DNA of 64,000 bases from Pandoraea anapnoica (GCF_902459765.1 NZ_CABPSP010000009.1:62001-126000); one strand, 5' to 3'. Positions 39,975 to 49,750 are shown, counted from the stretch's first letter. Translations and numbers: made by a program. The notes: a model not told the origin generated them from the letters alone.

Positions 39975-40034
39975 TCAGACCGCTCCGAACACTCCGACAC
40001 TCATCGCTCACGCCCTCGCCAGAGACCGCACATC

Positions 40035-40994
40035 ATGTCATCCGCTTCGTTTCGCGCTTCCACCGTCCGCCTCGCTGCCATCAGCGTGGCCGCCCTCGCC
40101 TGCGTCTTCGGTGCGCTTGCGTCGTCTGCCGCCAGCGCCGCCCCGTTGATCGTCGCGCATCGCGGCGGCACGGGCGACACGCCTGAAAACACCGTGAGAG
40201 CCTTCACCAACGCGCTGCAAAACGGCGCGCAGGCGCTGTGGATGACGGTGCAGGTTACGCGTGACGGTGTGCCCGTGATGTATCGTCCGGCCGATGTCTC
40301 GGCACTCACGGACGGTCGCGGCAAGCTCGCCGATCTCGACTACGCCGACGTGAAGAAGCTGAACGCCGGTTACGCCTTCTCCCACAAGGACGGCAACGGC
40401 CAGATCGTCTACCCCTTCCGCGACCATCCGCTGCCGATCCCCACGCTGCGCGAAGCGCTGGCCGCCGTGCCCGGCAACGTGCCCGTGCTGCTCGACATGA
40501 AGCAGACGCCTGCCGCGCCGCTGGTCGAAGCCGTCATCAAGGTGCTCGACGACACGAACGCCTGGTCGCACGTGCGTCTCTACTCGACGGAGGCGGAGGC
40601 CACGGACCGCATGCGCGCCCGTCGTCCGCAAGCGCAACTCTTCGAGTCGCGCGATGCCACCCGCAATCGTCTGGTTGCCGCCGCCCTCGCGGGCCAGTGC
40701 GCCGCGCCGCCCGCCCCGGGCACTTGGGCGGGCATCGAATTCCATCGTCAGGTCGAAGTGGTGGAGCGCTTCACGCTCGGTGAAGGCGTGTCGAAGATCG
40801 TCGCGAACTGGTGGACACCGGCCGCCGTGCAGTGCTTCAAGTCTCGTGGCGACGTGCACCTCGTCGCGTTCGGCGTTGAAACGCCGCAGGACTTCGAAGC
40901 CGCATCGCAACTGGGCTTCGACGCCGTGATGACAGACTCCCCGGCGCGTTTGCGCGCCGCGTTGGTGAATCAGGGGAAAGACACGGCGAAGTAA
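40035..40994 (+). CDS. GDPD-family protein with altered metal ligands
   Basis: 319 residues with a signal peptide (FGALASSAASAAP). TIM-barrel glycerophosphodiester phosphodiesterase landmarks HRGGTGDTPENTVRAF (His and Glu) and the C-terminal VHLVAFGVETP...GFDAVMTDSP are kept. The usual E-x-D metal site after GA is replaced by ALWMTVQVTRDG, and the usual HD is replaced by MYRPADV. So the family is clear, but Mg/Ca-dependent phosphodiesterase activity is doubtful. Periplasmic. Confidence 0.85.
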   Translation: MSSASFRASTVRLAAISVAALACVFGALASSAASAAPLIVAHRGGTGDTPENTVRAFTNALQNGAQALWMTVQVTRDGVPVMYRPADVSALTDGRGKLADLDYADVKKLNAGYAFSHKDGNGQIVYPFRDHPLPIPTLREALAAVPGNVPVLLDMKQTPAAPLVEAVIKVLDDTNAWSHVRLYSTEAEATDRMRARRPQAQLFESRDATRNRLVAAALAGQCAAPPAPGTWAGIEFHRQVEVVERFTLGEGVSKIVANWWTPAAVQCFKSRGDVHLVAFGVETPQDFEAASQLGFDAVMTDSPARLRAALVNQGKDTAK

Positions 40995-41214
40995 TACGCG
41001 CACTCACGACAGAGCAACGTAAAAACGTAACACCGGGGACGCGCGTCGATATCTGACGCCCGCCCCGACTTCCCGCTGATCCTTCGTCTTACGCATGCGG
41101 GAAGCCGAGTTTCATATTTTTAGGATTCCTAATTTCTCATGTGACGCGAAATCCCGGGAAACGACACCGGGCCGCGCCTCACCCTTTAGCCTTGCCTCGC
41201 TCAGGAAACACGCC

Positions 41215-42450
41215 ATGAAGGTTTTCGTCCACTCGCCCCTCGCCCGTGCCGTCGCACTGGTCATCGGCTTCGGCGCCGCTACGCTCGCGCACGCCCAGTC
41301 CAACATCACGCTTTACGGCATTGTCGACGGCGGCGTCGGCTACGCCAGCAATGTCGCCAGCGTGACACGCTCAGGTGCAGCGGGCCGCCCGGCCACCATG
41401 ACCGGTGCATCGAACTATGCGTTCCAGAGCGGAACGTGGCAAGGCAGCCGCTGGGGCATGCAGGGCACGGAGGATCTCGGCGGCGGCCTGAAGGCATTGT
41501 TCCGCCTCGAGAACGGCTTCAATCTCGGCAACGGCACCGCCAGTCAGGGGGGCGCAGAGTTCGGCCGTCATGTGTATGTCGGCTTGCAGGACAAAGCGTA
41601 CGGCACCGTCACGCTTGGCCGTCAGTACGATCCGCTGATCGATCTCGTCGGCTCCGTCGGTGGCACCGCACTGCTCTCGGGCGTTGCCGCTCACCCGGGC
41701 GACGTCGACAACCTCGACCACAGCTCGCGCGTGAACAACAGCGTCAAGTACCGCTCGCCGACGTGGGGCGGCTTCACGTTCGGAGCGATGTACGGCTTCG
41801 GCGGGCAGCCCGGCACGATGGGACGTCAGAACACCTGGGGCCTCGCAGGGCAGTACGCGAACGGCCCGCTGACGTGGGGCGTCGGCTTCTCGCACGCCAA
41901 CAACGACAAGGCGAGCGCCACGGACACGACCATCGGTAGCTGGGCGGGTTCGTCCGAGTCGGCTTTCGCGTCGTCGATCAATGCAGGCTACGCCAGCGCC
42001 AGGGCGCGCGACGTGATCGCCACGTCGATGACCTACCAGATCGGCGACACCACGCTGGGCGCGAATTACAGCCACACCGAATATTCGGCGGGTACGTACT
42101 CGCGCTTCACGCGCACGGCGAAGTTCGACACGGTAGGTGTGCTTGGGATGTATCGCTTCACGAACGCCTTCCGTCTGGGTGGCGGCTATAGCTTCACGAA
42201 CGTGAACGCCCCGGCGGCGAACGCTTCGGGCGCGAAGTATCACCAGTTCAACCTGGCGGCGTTCTACAACCTGTCGAAGCGCACGGAGCTGTATGCGCTG
42301 GCGGGCTACCAAAAGGCCTCGGGCAGCACGCTCGACGCCTTCGGCAACGTGATCGACGCGACGGCCTCGGTCGGCGACGCCGCGAACGGCATGTCGTCCG
42401 CCACCAATTCGCAGACGGTGGTGCGCCTGGGCGTCAGCCACGTGTTCTGA
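41215..42450 (+). CDS. Outer-membrane porin (Burkholderia/OmpC type)
   Basis: 411 residues from MKVFVHSPLARAVALVIGFG with a signal peptide ending HAQSN. Trimeric 16-strand porin pattern: SNITLYGIVDGGVGYASNV, GSRWGMQGTEDLGGGLKALF, EFGRHVYVGLQDKAYGTVTL, YDPLIDLVG, NSVKYRSPTWGGFTFGAMYG, ending VVRLGVSHVF (C-terminal Phe). General diffusion of small solutes. Confidence 0.95.
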   Translation: MKVFVHSPLARAVALVIGFGAATLAHAQSNITLYGIVDGGVGYASNVASVTRSGAAGRPATMTGASNYAFQSGTWQGSRWGMQGTEDLGGGLKALFRLENGFNLGNGTASQGGAEFGRHVYVGLQDKAYGTVTLGRQYDPLIDLVGSVGGTALLSGVAAHPGDVDNLDHSSRVNNSVKYRSPTWGGFTFGAMYGFGGQPGTMGRQNTWGLAGQYANGPLTWGVGFSHANNDKASATDTTIGSWAGSSESAFASSINAGYASARARDVIATSMTYQIGDTTLGANYSHTEYSAGTYSRFTRTAKFDTVGVLGMYRFTNAFRLGGGYSFTNVNAPAANASGAKYHQFNLAAFYNLSKRTELYALAGYQKASGSTLDAFGNVIDATASVGDAANGMSSATNSQTVVRLGVSHVF

Positions 42451-42470
42451 AGCGGGGGCGGGATACGGAC

Positions 42471-42490
42471 AACGGCCCTCGCGGGCCGTT
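42471..42490 (+). terminator. Hairpin after the porin gene
   Basis: AACGGCCC-TCGC-GGGCCGTT, 8-bp perfect stem, but with only a short T tract, so a weak or Rho-assisted terminator. Confidence 0.6.
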
Positions 42491-42538
42491 GCTACCGTTG
42501 CCACCCTGGGACGTCGGATGGCGCCGAACGAAATCGGA

Positions 42539-43429
42539 TTACGCCGCCTGCGCAGGCAACGCCGGGACAATCTCTACGCGCGGACGCGGCAACGTCGTGA
42601 CCGCGTGCATCTGCGCACGCAGCCAGTCGCGCGGACTGCTGCCGGTCTTGCGACGGAAGGCGCGCGCGAGCGCCGACGCACTGTCATACCCGACCTCCTC
42701 CGCCACGCGAGCAATCGGCTGACCGTCGCGCAGACGCTTTTGCGCCAGACCGATGCGCCAATCCAGCAGATAGTCTGCAGGCGACTGTCCAACCACCTCA
42801 CGAAACTGCGCGGCGAAGTTCGCGCGCGACATGTTGGCAGTGCTCGCCAGCGACTCGACCGTCCACGCTTCGCCGGGTTGATTGTGAATGACGTTCAGTG
42901 CACGCGCGAGACGCGGATCGCCCAGCCCCGCCAGCATGCCGAAGCTCACCAGACGATGCTCAAGCACATGTCGCAGCAACTGAATCACGAGAAGCTCGAA
43001 CAGACGGTCCATGACGGCCAAACGTCCGCAGTTCTGGCCGAACGCTTCTGCGAACAGCCAGTTCAGTGTGAGTTCGAGCGTGGAGAGCGATTTCGTCGGC
43101 AGGACGAGAAACTCGGGCAATGCGGCGACCAGCGGATTGTTGTGGCCACCGTCGAACGATAACGACCCGCACACCAGTTCTGTGCGGTCCGCCTCGCCCG
43201 AGAGCAATTGATGATGGTTGCGGCGCGGGAAGAAAATCAGCGACGGCTCGACGATCTGTTGTCGCGAACCGTCCTCCATCACGAGCGCGACTTCGCCCGA
43301 ACGGAGCAAGTGTAGGTGGCCGCCGTCGTGGGCGTCGACACCGTAGCTGGCGAGACCGCAGAGGCCGCCGCTATGAAACACACCGGCGCGAACGCCGAAA
43401 TTCGAAATCAGGGTGGAGAGCCGGTCCAT
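42539..43429 (-). CDS. AraC-family transcriptional regulator
   Basis: 296 residues from MDRLSTLISNFGVRAGVFHS. An AraC_binding2/cupin-type sensor (GLASYGVDAHDGGHLHLLRS, LIFFPRRNHHQLLSG) is followed by two C-terminal HTHs (WTVESLASTANMSRANFAAQ, QSPADYLLDWRIGLAQKRLR, IARVAEEVGYDSASALARAF). Ligand unknown. Convergent with the porin gene. Confidence 0.93.
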   Translation of the reverse strand: MDRLSTLISNFGVRAGVFHSGGLCGLASYGVDAHDGGHLHLLRSGEVALVMEDGSRQQIVEPSLIFFPRRNHHQLLSGEADRTELVCGSLSFDGGHNNPLVAALPEFLVLPTKSLSTLELTLNWLFAEAFGQNCGRLAVMDRLFELLVIQLLRHVLEHRLVSFGMLAGLGDPRLARALNVIHNQPGEAWTVESLASTANMSRANFAAQFREVVGQSPADYLLDWRIGLAQKRLRDGQPIARVAEEVGYDSASALARAFRRKTGSSPRDWLRAQMHAVTTLPRPRVEIVPALPAQAA

Positions 43430-43566
43430 GGCGCACTCGTCGAAATAACCCGGTGCGCCGATTATGGAGGATTTACGCAACCCTTGCTTGGACCGCTCTT
43501 CGCCCCGCTCCTTGCCCTTGTCATGCCTTGGCAGAAGCTCAACTAACGTATTTACCCGACACGCGA

Positions 43567-43866
43567 TCAGGCGCGATTGTCGGCGGCAGCAGCGACCGGC
43601 GTGGCCGTCCCGATTTCCGAACGCACTTCCGCGCGCGAGCGACCAACCGACGCACCTTGTTGCAGCAGCGACGGATACGTTTGCAGCGATTGATCCAACT
43701 GGCCAGATGCGCGTGCCACACGCAATTCTTCCAACACTTGTGCGCGGCTCACACCTTGCGAAGCAACGGGTTGACCGGCGTCAGCGGTTTGGGTTTCGGC
43801 AAAAGCCGAAACGGAAGCCAGCGATGCGGTGGCGATAAGGGCAGCGGCGAAAATACGAGCGTTCAT
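43567..43866 (-). CDS. DUF4148-family small periplasmic protein
   Basis: 99 residues from MNARIFAAALIATASLASVS with a signal peptide ending AFAETQ. Contains GVSRAQVLEELRVARASGQL and SRAEVRSEIGTAT, the typical DUF4148 repeats of Burkholderiaceae. Secreted, function unknown, common in multiple copies. Confidence 0.88.
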   Translation of the reverse strand: MNARIFAAALIATASLASVSAFAETQTADAGQPVASQGVSRAQVLEELRVARASGQLDQSLQTYPSLLQQGASVGRSRAEVRSEIGTATPVAAAADNRA

Positions 43867-44119
43867 GATGAAACTCCTTTCGGTCGGCAACGTGTGCCGT
43901 AAGTCGTTTTCCCTTGTGCGTCCGTCCGAATCACCGGAGGAGCGCTAGCGGGCATGACTAGAGATTACGAAAGGACAGCGCGGCTTGCACGGCAGGACGT
44001 CTGCAAGATGCGACCATTCGTCCAGTTCTGACGAACGTGATTGGCGCGCGCTATGGCGTCGATAGCGAACGCTGATCGGATGGCCGAAAAAGGGGGGATT
44101 ACGGCTGTTGCGCAGCGTC

Positions 44120-44611
44120 TCAGACGCTGGTGGCCCGCCGTCTGACTTTGATGTCCGAGACCGGAACAACCGCCGCCGCCGCATCACCAAGAAGACGACG
44201 CAACACATTCGGCTGGTTGACGAGGTCGGCCAGCGTGTAGCGGTCGAGCACCGCGAAATACGAACGCAGCGCCTCGCCCAGCACGCCGCGCAGATGGCAC
44301 GCCGACGTGATGACGCAAGCGTTATCGCCCTGATGGAAGCACTCCACCAGCGCGAAATCGGGCTCCATCGCGCGCACCACTTCCCCGAGTCCGATGCGCT
44401 CCGGCGCGCGGCCCAGACGAATGCCGCCCGAGCGCCCGCGCACGGTATGCAGAAAGCCCAACTGGCCGAGCTTCTGCACGATCTTCACGAGGTGATTCTT
44501 GGGAATGTCGAAGGCGTCCGCCACGGACTGCACGTGCACAAGCTCGTCGGGATGAACCGCGACGTAGATCAGGGTGCGCAGACTGTAATCGGTATGGTCG
44601 GTAAGTCGCAT
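44120..44611 (-). CDS. nsrR: Rrf2-family regulator, NsrR-like
   Basis: 163 residues from MRLTDHTDYSLRTLIYVAVH. N-terminal winged helix (VADAFDIPKNHLVKIVQKLG, LGFLHTVRGRSGGIRLGRAP) and three cysteines in VECFHQGDNACVITSACHL, the Fe-S ligand pattern of nitric-oxide sensor NsrR. It would repress NO detoxification genes until NO destroys the cluster. A NsrR half-site lies upstream of its own gene. No obvious target gene adjacent. Confidence 0.88.
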   Translation of the reverse strand: MRLTDHTDYSLRTLIYVAVHPDELVHVQSVADAFDIPKNHLVKIVQKLGQLGFLHTVRGRSGGIRLGRAPERIGLGEVVRAMEPDFALVECFHQGDNACVITSACHLRGVLGEALRSYFAVLDRYTLADLVNQPNVLRRLLGDAAAAVVPVSDIKVRRRATSV

Positions 44612-44707
44612 CGACGGCGGACAAGGAACGGCGGCGGGAACAACTGAGGCGTCACAGCACTGTGATGCCCCGGATGATGTTGCGAGGCAGTTTAACATGG
44701 CCCTGAC

Positions 44708-44718
44708 ATGCATCTTAT
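44708..44718. promoter_or_regulatory. NsrR-type half site
   Basis: ATGCATCTTAT (complement ATAAGATGCAT) matches one half of the AAGATGCATTT NsrR operator. Located about 100 bp upstream of the nsrR-like start. Confidence 0.5.
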
Positions 44719-44917
44719 CCCTCATGCCTGGCGAATGGCCGCAGAGGATTTGAGTGAAAGACGATGCGATATTGCAGGTGCACTCCCTCAAGACAGTACG
44801 CGTGACTAATTCATGAAAGCGCGCACGCAACGGGGATCGGACGATACCAACGCTCCGGACACCCGTGCAGACATCGGCGTTCTGGCGCGCTCTAACCACC
44901 TAACGAACGGAGTCTCC

Positions 44918-45997
44918 ATGGAACGCTCCCCCGCGACCAACATGCATAGGCCGGCCAATCTCCTCAGCGCAAACGAACTAACGCCCGCATCTCGTCCAAC
45001 GAAGCACCTTTGGGAGGAACTGTCCTGCCTATTTCTCACCGACAAGGCACTCGATGCATCGTCAGCGCTCCAACTACTAGTCGAAGCAACGTCGGCATCG
45101 CAACAAGTCACTGCGTTTCCCCGCTTGGCACAATGTGTCGCCCCGGCATATTCGGACGCTTTGCATTGGCGAGTTCGCGACGGCGAGCCCCCAAACTTTC
45201 ACGTCGGCAATCACATCGTCGGAGGTTGTACCGACTGGATGTCGCTTACCGATGCTCCGATCTCGCTACCCGACGAAGACCGAGTGCTGCTACGCAATAC
45301 CCTTCGGAATCACGCGCTTCCGACAAGCGAGTCAGGCACTCGCTCGAATTTGAACTTGATCCTGGAGATGCTCGATACCACTTCGCGCTTAGAAACACCG
45401 AGAGATCAGACTCCCATAGCTCGTGATGTAACCCCCACCCCGATGGTGCGCAATGCTTCACTACGCCCGCTCAATATTCAGGTCAGGGAATTGACCTCAG
45501 ACGACGCACCGATTTTTCAGAATCTGCGACTTCATGCACTTCAGCGGAACCGATCTTCGTTCGAAGCCAATCTCGAGGAAGAAGCCACATTGAGCGCCAC
45601 GTCAGCGTGGACCAAGGTCACAATGAATCCTGCGGGAATCATCTTGGGTGCATTCGATGGCGGCAAGCTGGTCGGGACCGTCGGGCTGCGCTTCGCGCTC
45701 GCGCAAAAGCGTTCGCACATCGGCACAGTCTGGGGAGTGTACGTTCACGAAACGGCAGCGAGGCGAGGCGTCGGACGTCAACTGCTTTTGTCCGTGATCG
45801 CCATCGCTCGCTCAATGCCCCAACTGGTGCGCCTCAGTCTTACGGTCAATACCGCCTCGACAACAGCAGTCTCGCTTTATGAGTCCCTAGGCTTCGTGAA
45901 ATTTGGGAGGGATCCGGATGCGCTTCGTTGCGATGGTCAATCTTACGATCGTTTCCATATGCATCTCCCGTTGGATAGCACCTTCACTCCGACATAG
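44918..45997 (+). CDS. GNAT acetyltransferase with long N-terminal extension of unknown origin
   Basis: 359 residues from MERSPATNMHRPANLLSANE (GGAG ribosome site; a start 35 codons upstream is less likely). The C-terminal GNAT domain (about 185-350) has IQVRELTSDDAPIFQNLRLH, LGAFDGGKLVGTVGLRFALA, GTVWGVYVHETAARRGVGRQ-LL (acetyl-CoA loop) and NTASTTAVSLYESLGF. The N-terminal about 180 residues match nothing I recognise. The coding bias of this region is less GC-rich than its neighbours, suggesting acquisition. Function unknown. Confidence 0.75.
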   Translation: MERSPATNMHRPANLLSANELTPASRPTKHLWEELSCLFLTDKALDASSALQLLVEATSASQQVTAFPRLAQCVAPAYSDALHWRVRDGEPPNFHVGNHIVGGCTDWMSLTDAPISLPDEDRVLLRNTLRNHALPTSESGTRSNLNLILEMLDTTSRLETPRDQTPIARDVTPTPMVRNASLRPLNIQVRELTSDDAPIFQNLRLHALQRNRSSFEANLEEEATLSATSAWTKVTMNPAGIILGAFDGGKLVGTVGLRFALAQKRSHIGTVWGVYVHETAARRGVGRQLLLSVIAIARSMPQLVRLSLTVNTASTTAVSLYESLGFVKFGRDPDALRCDGQSYDRFHMHLPLDSTFTPT

Positions 45998-46051
45998 ATG
46001 CACGGACACTTCACCCGCCCCCGAACCCTCCCAACTCCACACCCCATAGAC

Positions 46052-46786
46052 TTACCAACGCATCGTCAGCCCGCCCATCCACGAATAATCGTAGGTTTGC
46101 GGGTTCAGACCGCGTCGATACCCGACATCGAGATCCATCCATGACGTCGGGCTATAGATGGCTCCGAGAATCATGAAAGCCGGGTTCGTCTTCTGCGCAA
46201 AATCGGGGTTTTGCGACGTACCAACGTCCAGAATCAGTTGCGTCGACGGCAACACGCGATACAACACCGCTGCCGACGCCTTCCACACCCCCTGCCGCTG
46301 CCCCTGACGGTTCGCCTGATAGGCACCGCCGGCGTTGGCCAGGAAGGTCCAGTCGTCGATCTGATACTGGGCGAGCAGCGTTGCACCGGCGTTCACCCGT
46401 CCCGTGCCCAGTCCGCGCTGATCGTTGCCCGTCGGAAAGCTCAGATACGGCTTGAGGCCGATGCTGAACGCTCCGTCGTCGTACATGCGCCACTTGGCCC
46501 CCGTCTCCACGTCGCCAACGCCACTACCCGCGCTCTCGGAGCGGTTCTGGATATTCGTATAAGGCACGTTGACGTACAGATCGAGCGCCTCGCCGACACC
46601 GCGCGTGAGCGTGCTGTTCCAGAGCGTCTGACGACCGATGTCCTCCTGCTTCGACGTGACTTCGCCATTCGTCTCGAACTGCCAGTTGCCGTCGCCCTGC
46701 GTGCCCGTGTCGTCGGAGGTCAGCGGGTGTGCAGCGAACGCGCTGAGCGGGCAGGACAGCGCGAGATACATCAGTTGCTTCTTCAT
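46052..46786 (-). CDS. Outer-membrane transporter-like protein (MetA/phenol-degradation type)
   Basis: 244 residues from MKKQLMYLALSCPLSAFAAH with a signal peptide. Beta-barrel pattern: PLTSDDTGTQGDGNWQFETN, GVGDVETGAKWRMYDDGAFS, IGLKPYLSFPTGNDQRGLGT, ending WMGGLTMRW. Resembles the MetA-pathway-of-phenol-degradation/transporter family of secreted beta-barrels. Substrate unknown. Lies downstream of mgtA on the same strand. Confidence 0.85.
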   Translation of the reverse strand: MKKQLMYLALSCPLSAFAAHPLTSDDTGTQGDGNWQFETNGEVTSKQEDIGRQTLWNSTLTRGVGEALDLYVNVPYTNIQNRSESAGSGVGDVETGAKWRMYDDGAFSIGLKPYLSFPTGNDQRGLGTGRVNAGATLLAQYQIDDWTFLANAGGAYQANRQGQRQGVWKASAAVLYRVLPSTQLILDVGTSQNPDFAQKTNPAFMILGAIYSPTSWMDLDVGYRRGLNPQTYDYSWMGGLTMRW

Positions 46787-46937
46787 GAGTCGTTCTCTTT
46801 TTTCGTATGCCGTCCCGGGCGGCACGTCAACGCATGCGCCGGGACGAAAGTGTGTGGAGGCAGCGCCCCCGCCCTATCCGGGCGGGTGGCATTGCAACTG
46901 CAATGTGTGAGGCAAGCTTTCAGGCTTCGCTCATGAA

Positions 46938-49691
46938 TCAGAACCAGCGGCCGAAGCGGCGGATGTAGACCGTCTTCACCATCTGCGCCAGCGCAATGTA
47001 CCCAAGCATCGTTGCCACGAGCCAGTAGAAGTACGAGAACGGCAGGCTGACGAAGCCGAACGCCTCGGCGAACGGCGAGTACGGCAACCAGCAAGCGATC
47101 GCAATGGCGACGGACGTCGAGAGCATGATCGGCAACGCAGGCGTGCTTTGCAGGAACGGAATCTTCTGCGTGCGCAGCAAGTGCACGACCAACGTCTGCG
47201 AGACGAGCCCTTCGATGAACCAGCCCGAATTCATGATGACCTGACCGGCATCGCCACCATGAGCGTGATACAGCGCACCCGCACCGAAGACCGTCCACAT
47301 CAGCGCATAGGTCGTGATGTCGAACACCGAGGAGGTCGGCCCGATCCACAGCATGAAGCGGCGGATGTTGCTGGCGTCCCACTTGCGCGGCTTCTTCAGG
47401 AACTCCGGATCCATGCGGTCCCACGGCAGGAACATTTGCGAGATGTCGTAGATCAGGTTCTGGATGAGCAACTGCATCGCCAGCATCGGCTCCCACGGCA
47501 GGAACGCGCTCGCCACCAGCACCGAGAACACGTTGCCGAAGTTCGAGCTGGCCGTCATGTTCAGATACTTGAGGATGTTGCCGAACGTCTCGCGGCCCTT
47601 GATCACGCCCGCTTCGAGAACCATCAGGCTCTTTTCCAGGAGGATGATGTCGGCGGTTTCCTTGGCGATGTCCGCACCCGTGTCTACCGAGATGCCCACG
47701 TCGGCATCGCGCAGCGCCGGGGCGTCGTTGATGCCGTCACCGAGGAAGCCCACCGTATGGCCGTTGGCCTGCAACGCCTTGACCACACGCGCCTTGTGCA
47801 GCGGGGCGAGCTTGGCGAACACGGTCGTGCGTCCCACGACTTCGCGCAGCGTGGCGTCGTCCATCGGCTCGATGTCGGCACCGAGCAGCGGCGTGCCCGG
47901 TTCCAGCCCGACCTGACGGCACACCTTGATCGTGACGATGGGGTTGTCACCCGTGAGCACCTTGACCGTCACGCCATGCTCGCGCAGCGCGGCAATCGCC
48001 GGGGCGGCGGAATCCTTCGGCGGATCGAGGAAGGTCAGGAAACCGCACACCGTCAGCTCACGTTCGTCGGACGTCTTGTACTGCGTCTTCGTCTCGCCCG
48101 CCGGGATGTCGCGGGTGGCCACGACCAGTACACGGAAGCCGTCTTCGTTGTAAGCCTCGGCGCGCGCAATCAGCATGGCGCGGGCCGTGTCGTCGAGCGC
48201 ACGCACGCCCTGCGGGGTCTTCACGTGCGTGGCCACGGACAGCATTTCTTCGACAGCCCCCTTCGTGATCATCTGATGCTCGCCGCGGTCGTTTGCGACC
48301 ACGACAGACAGACGGCGACGCACGAAATCGAACGGCAGTTCGTCGATCTTGGCAAACGCGCGCGGCTGCACCGATTCGCCGATCTCGTTGGCGCGACGGA
48401 TGATCGCCACGTCGATCAGATTGCGCTGGCCGCTCTGGTGATAGCTGTTGAGCCAGCCCAGACGCAGCACATCTTCCTGCTCGTCGCCCGCCACATCCAG
48501 ATGCTGTTCGAGAATGATGCGGTCCTGCGTGAGCGTGCCGGTCTTGTCGGTGCACAGCACGTCCATCGCACCGAAGTTCTGAACCGAGTTCAAGCGCTTG
48601 ACCACCACCTTGCGGCGCGACATCGCCAAAGCACCGCGTGCGAGGTTGGCGCTCACGATCATCGGCAGCATTTCGGGCGTCAGTCCCACGGCCACGGCCA
48701 GTGCAAACGTCAACGCGCTGACCCAGTCGCCTTTTGTGAGGCCGTTGATCATGAAGACGATCGGCACCATCACCAGCATGAAGCGGATCAGCAGCCAGCT
48801 CACACTGTTCACGCCACGGTCGAAGCTCGTCTCCACGCGCTTGTGGCTGACGACGTTCTTCGCCAACGCGCCGAAATACGTGTCGCCACCGGTGGCGACG
48901 ACCACGCCCACGGCCGTGCCGCTCACGACGTTCGTCCCCATGAAGCAAACGTTGGACAGGTCGAGCAGGTTGGCATTGCCCTCGCCCGCAGCAATCGACG
49001 CCGACTTCTGAGCGACAGCACCGAGTGTGTCGTACTTCTCGACGGGCAACGCCTCGCCGGTCAGCACCGCCTGACTGATGAACAAGTCGCGCGATTCGAT
49101 CAGACGCAGATCGGCCGGGATCATGTCCCCTGCCTGAAGCGTCACGATGTCGCCCACGACCAACTCGCGCATGGCGACCTCGTGACGCTCAGACTTGCCC
49201 GATGCCGACAAGCGGCGGCGCACGCTGGCCGTGGTGCGCACCATCGCCTTGAGCTTCTCGGCCGCCAGCAGCGACCGGAACTCGGAGAAGAAGCGCAGGA
49301 GACCGCTGATCGTCACCATCGTCGACAGGATGATGATGCCCTTGTAATCCTGATCGCCCGGATCGGCGAAGTAGACGTCGGTAAAGAAGCTGATCGTGAC
49401 GAGCGCGAGCAGCACGAAGACAAACGGATTATTGAAGGCGCTGACGAGCTGACGTGTCCAGTGCGGCGGCTTGTCGTGCGCGATTTCGTTCGGCCCGTAG
49501 CGCGTCTGGCGCTGACCGACGTCGGCGAGCGGCAGGCCGCTGACATCGGTGCCGAGCGTGTGCAGAACCTGTTGTAGTGGTTCGGTCGCGAGACGTGCGA
49601 CGACTTCGGGGCCCGAGAGCGGCAGGTCGGACGCTGTGGCGTTGTCGACGAAGCCGCGCTGCTTATGGCGGGAGCGGTGGTTATTTGTCAT
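46938..49691 (-). CDS. mgtA: Magnesium-importing P-type ATPase MgtA
   Basis: 917 residues, normal MgtA length. P-type landmarks: TGEALPVEKYD (actuator), DKTGTLTQDR (phosphorylated Asp), LTGDNPIVTIKVCRQVG and GDGINDAPALRDADVGISVD (hinge). About ten transmembrane helices, the last ending LGYIALAQMVKTVYIRRFGR. Imports Mg2+ under limitation. An AGGA ribosome site precedes the ATG. Expression is probably controlled by the Asp/Pro-rich leader ORF 60 bp upstream. Confidence 0.96.
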   Translation of the reverse strand: MTNNHRSRHKQRGFVDNATASDLPLSGPEVVARLATEPLQQVLHTLGTDVSGLPLADVGQRQTRYGPNEIAHDKPPHWTRQLVSAFNNPFVFVLLALVTISFFTDVYFADPGDQDYKGIIILSTMVTISGLLRFFSEFRSLLAAEKLKAMVRTTASVRRRLSASGKSERHEVAMRELVVGDIVTLQAGDMIPADLRLIESRDLFISQAVLTGEALPVEKYDTLGAVAQKSASIAAGEGNANLLDLSNVCFMGTNVVSGTAVGVVVATGGDTYFGALAKNVVSHKRVETSFDRGVNSVSWLLIRFMLVMVPIVFMINGLTKGDWVSALTFALAVAVGLTPEMLPMIVSANLARGALAMSRRKVVVKRLNSVQNFGAMDVLCTDKTGTLTQDRIILEQHLDVAGDEQEDVLRLGWLNSYHQSGQRNLIDVAIIRRANEIGESVQPRAFAKIDELPFDFVRRRLSVVVANDRGEHQMITKGAVEEMLSVATHVKTPQGVRALDDTARAMLIARAEAYNEDGFRVLVVATRDIPAGETKTQYKTSDERELTVCGFLTFLDPPKDSAAPAIAALREHGVTVKVLTGDNPIVTIKVCRQVGLEPGTPLLGADIEPMDDATLREVVGRTTVFAKLAPLHKARVVKALQANGHTVGFLGDGINDAPALRDADVGISVDTGADIAKETADIILLEKSLMVLEAGVIKGRETFGNILKYLNMTASSNFGNVFSVLVASAFLPWEPMLAMQLLIQNLIYDISQMFLPWDRMDPEFLKKPRKWDASNIRRFMLWIGPTSSVFDITTYALMWTVFGAGALYHAHGGDAGQVIMNSGWFIEGLVSQTLVVHLLRTQKIPFLQSTPALPIMLSTSVAIAIACWLPYSPFAEAFGFVSLPFSYFYWLVATMLGYIALAQMVKTVYIRRFGRWF

Positions 49692-49750
49692 GACGATTTC
49701 CTGGCGCGACTTACGCTTGCCCTGAGGGGCGGAGCGGCCGGCCGGTCTCG

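Noticed and set aside
47148-49577. 809-codon open frame on the + strand opposite mgtA
   Set aside because: High-GC antisense shadow of a conserved P-type ATPase gene; translation is Arg/His/Gln-rich with no domain pattern and no ribosome site.
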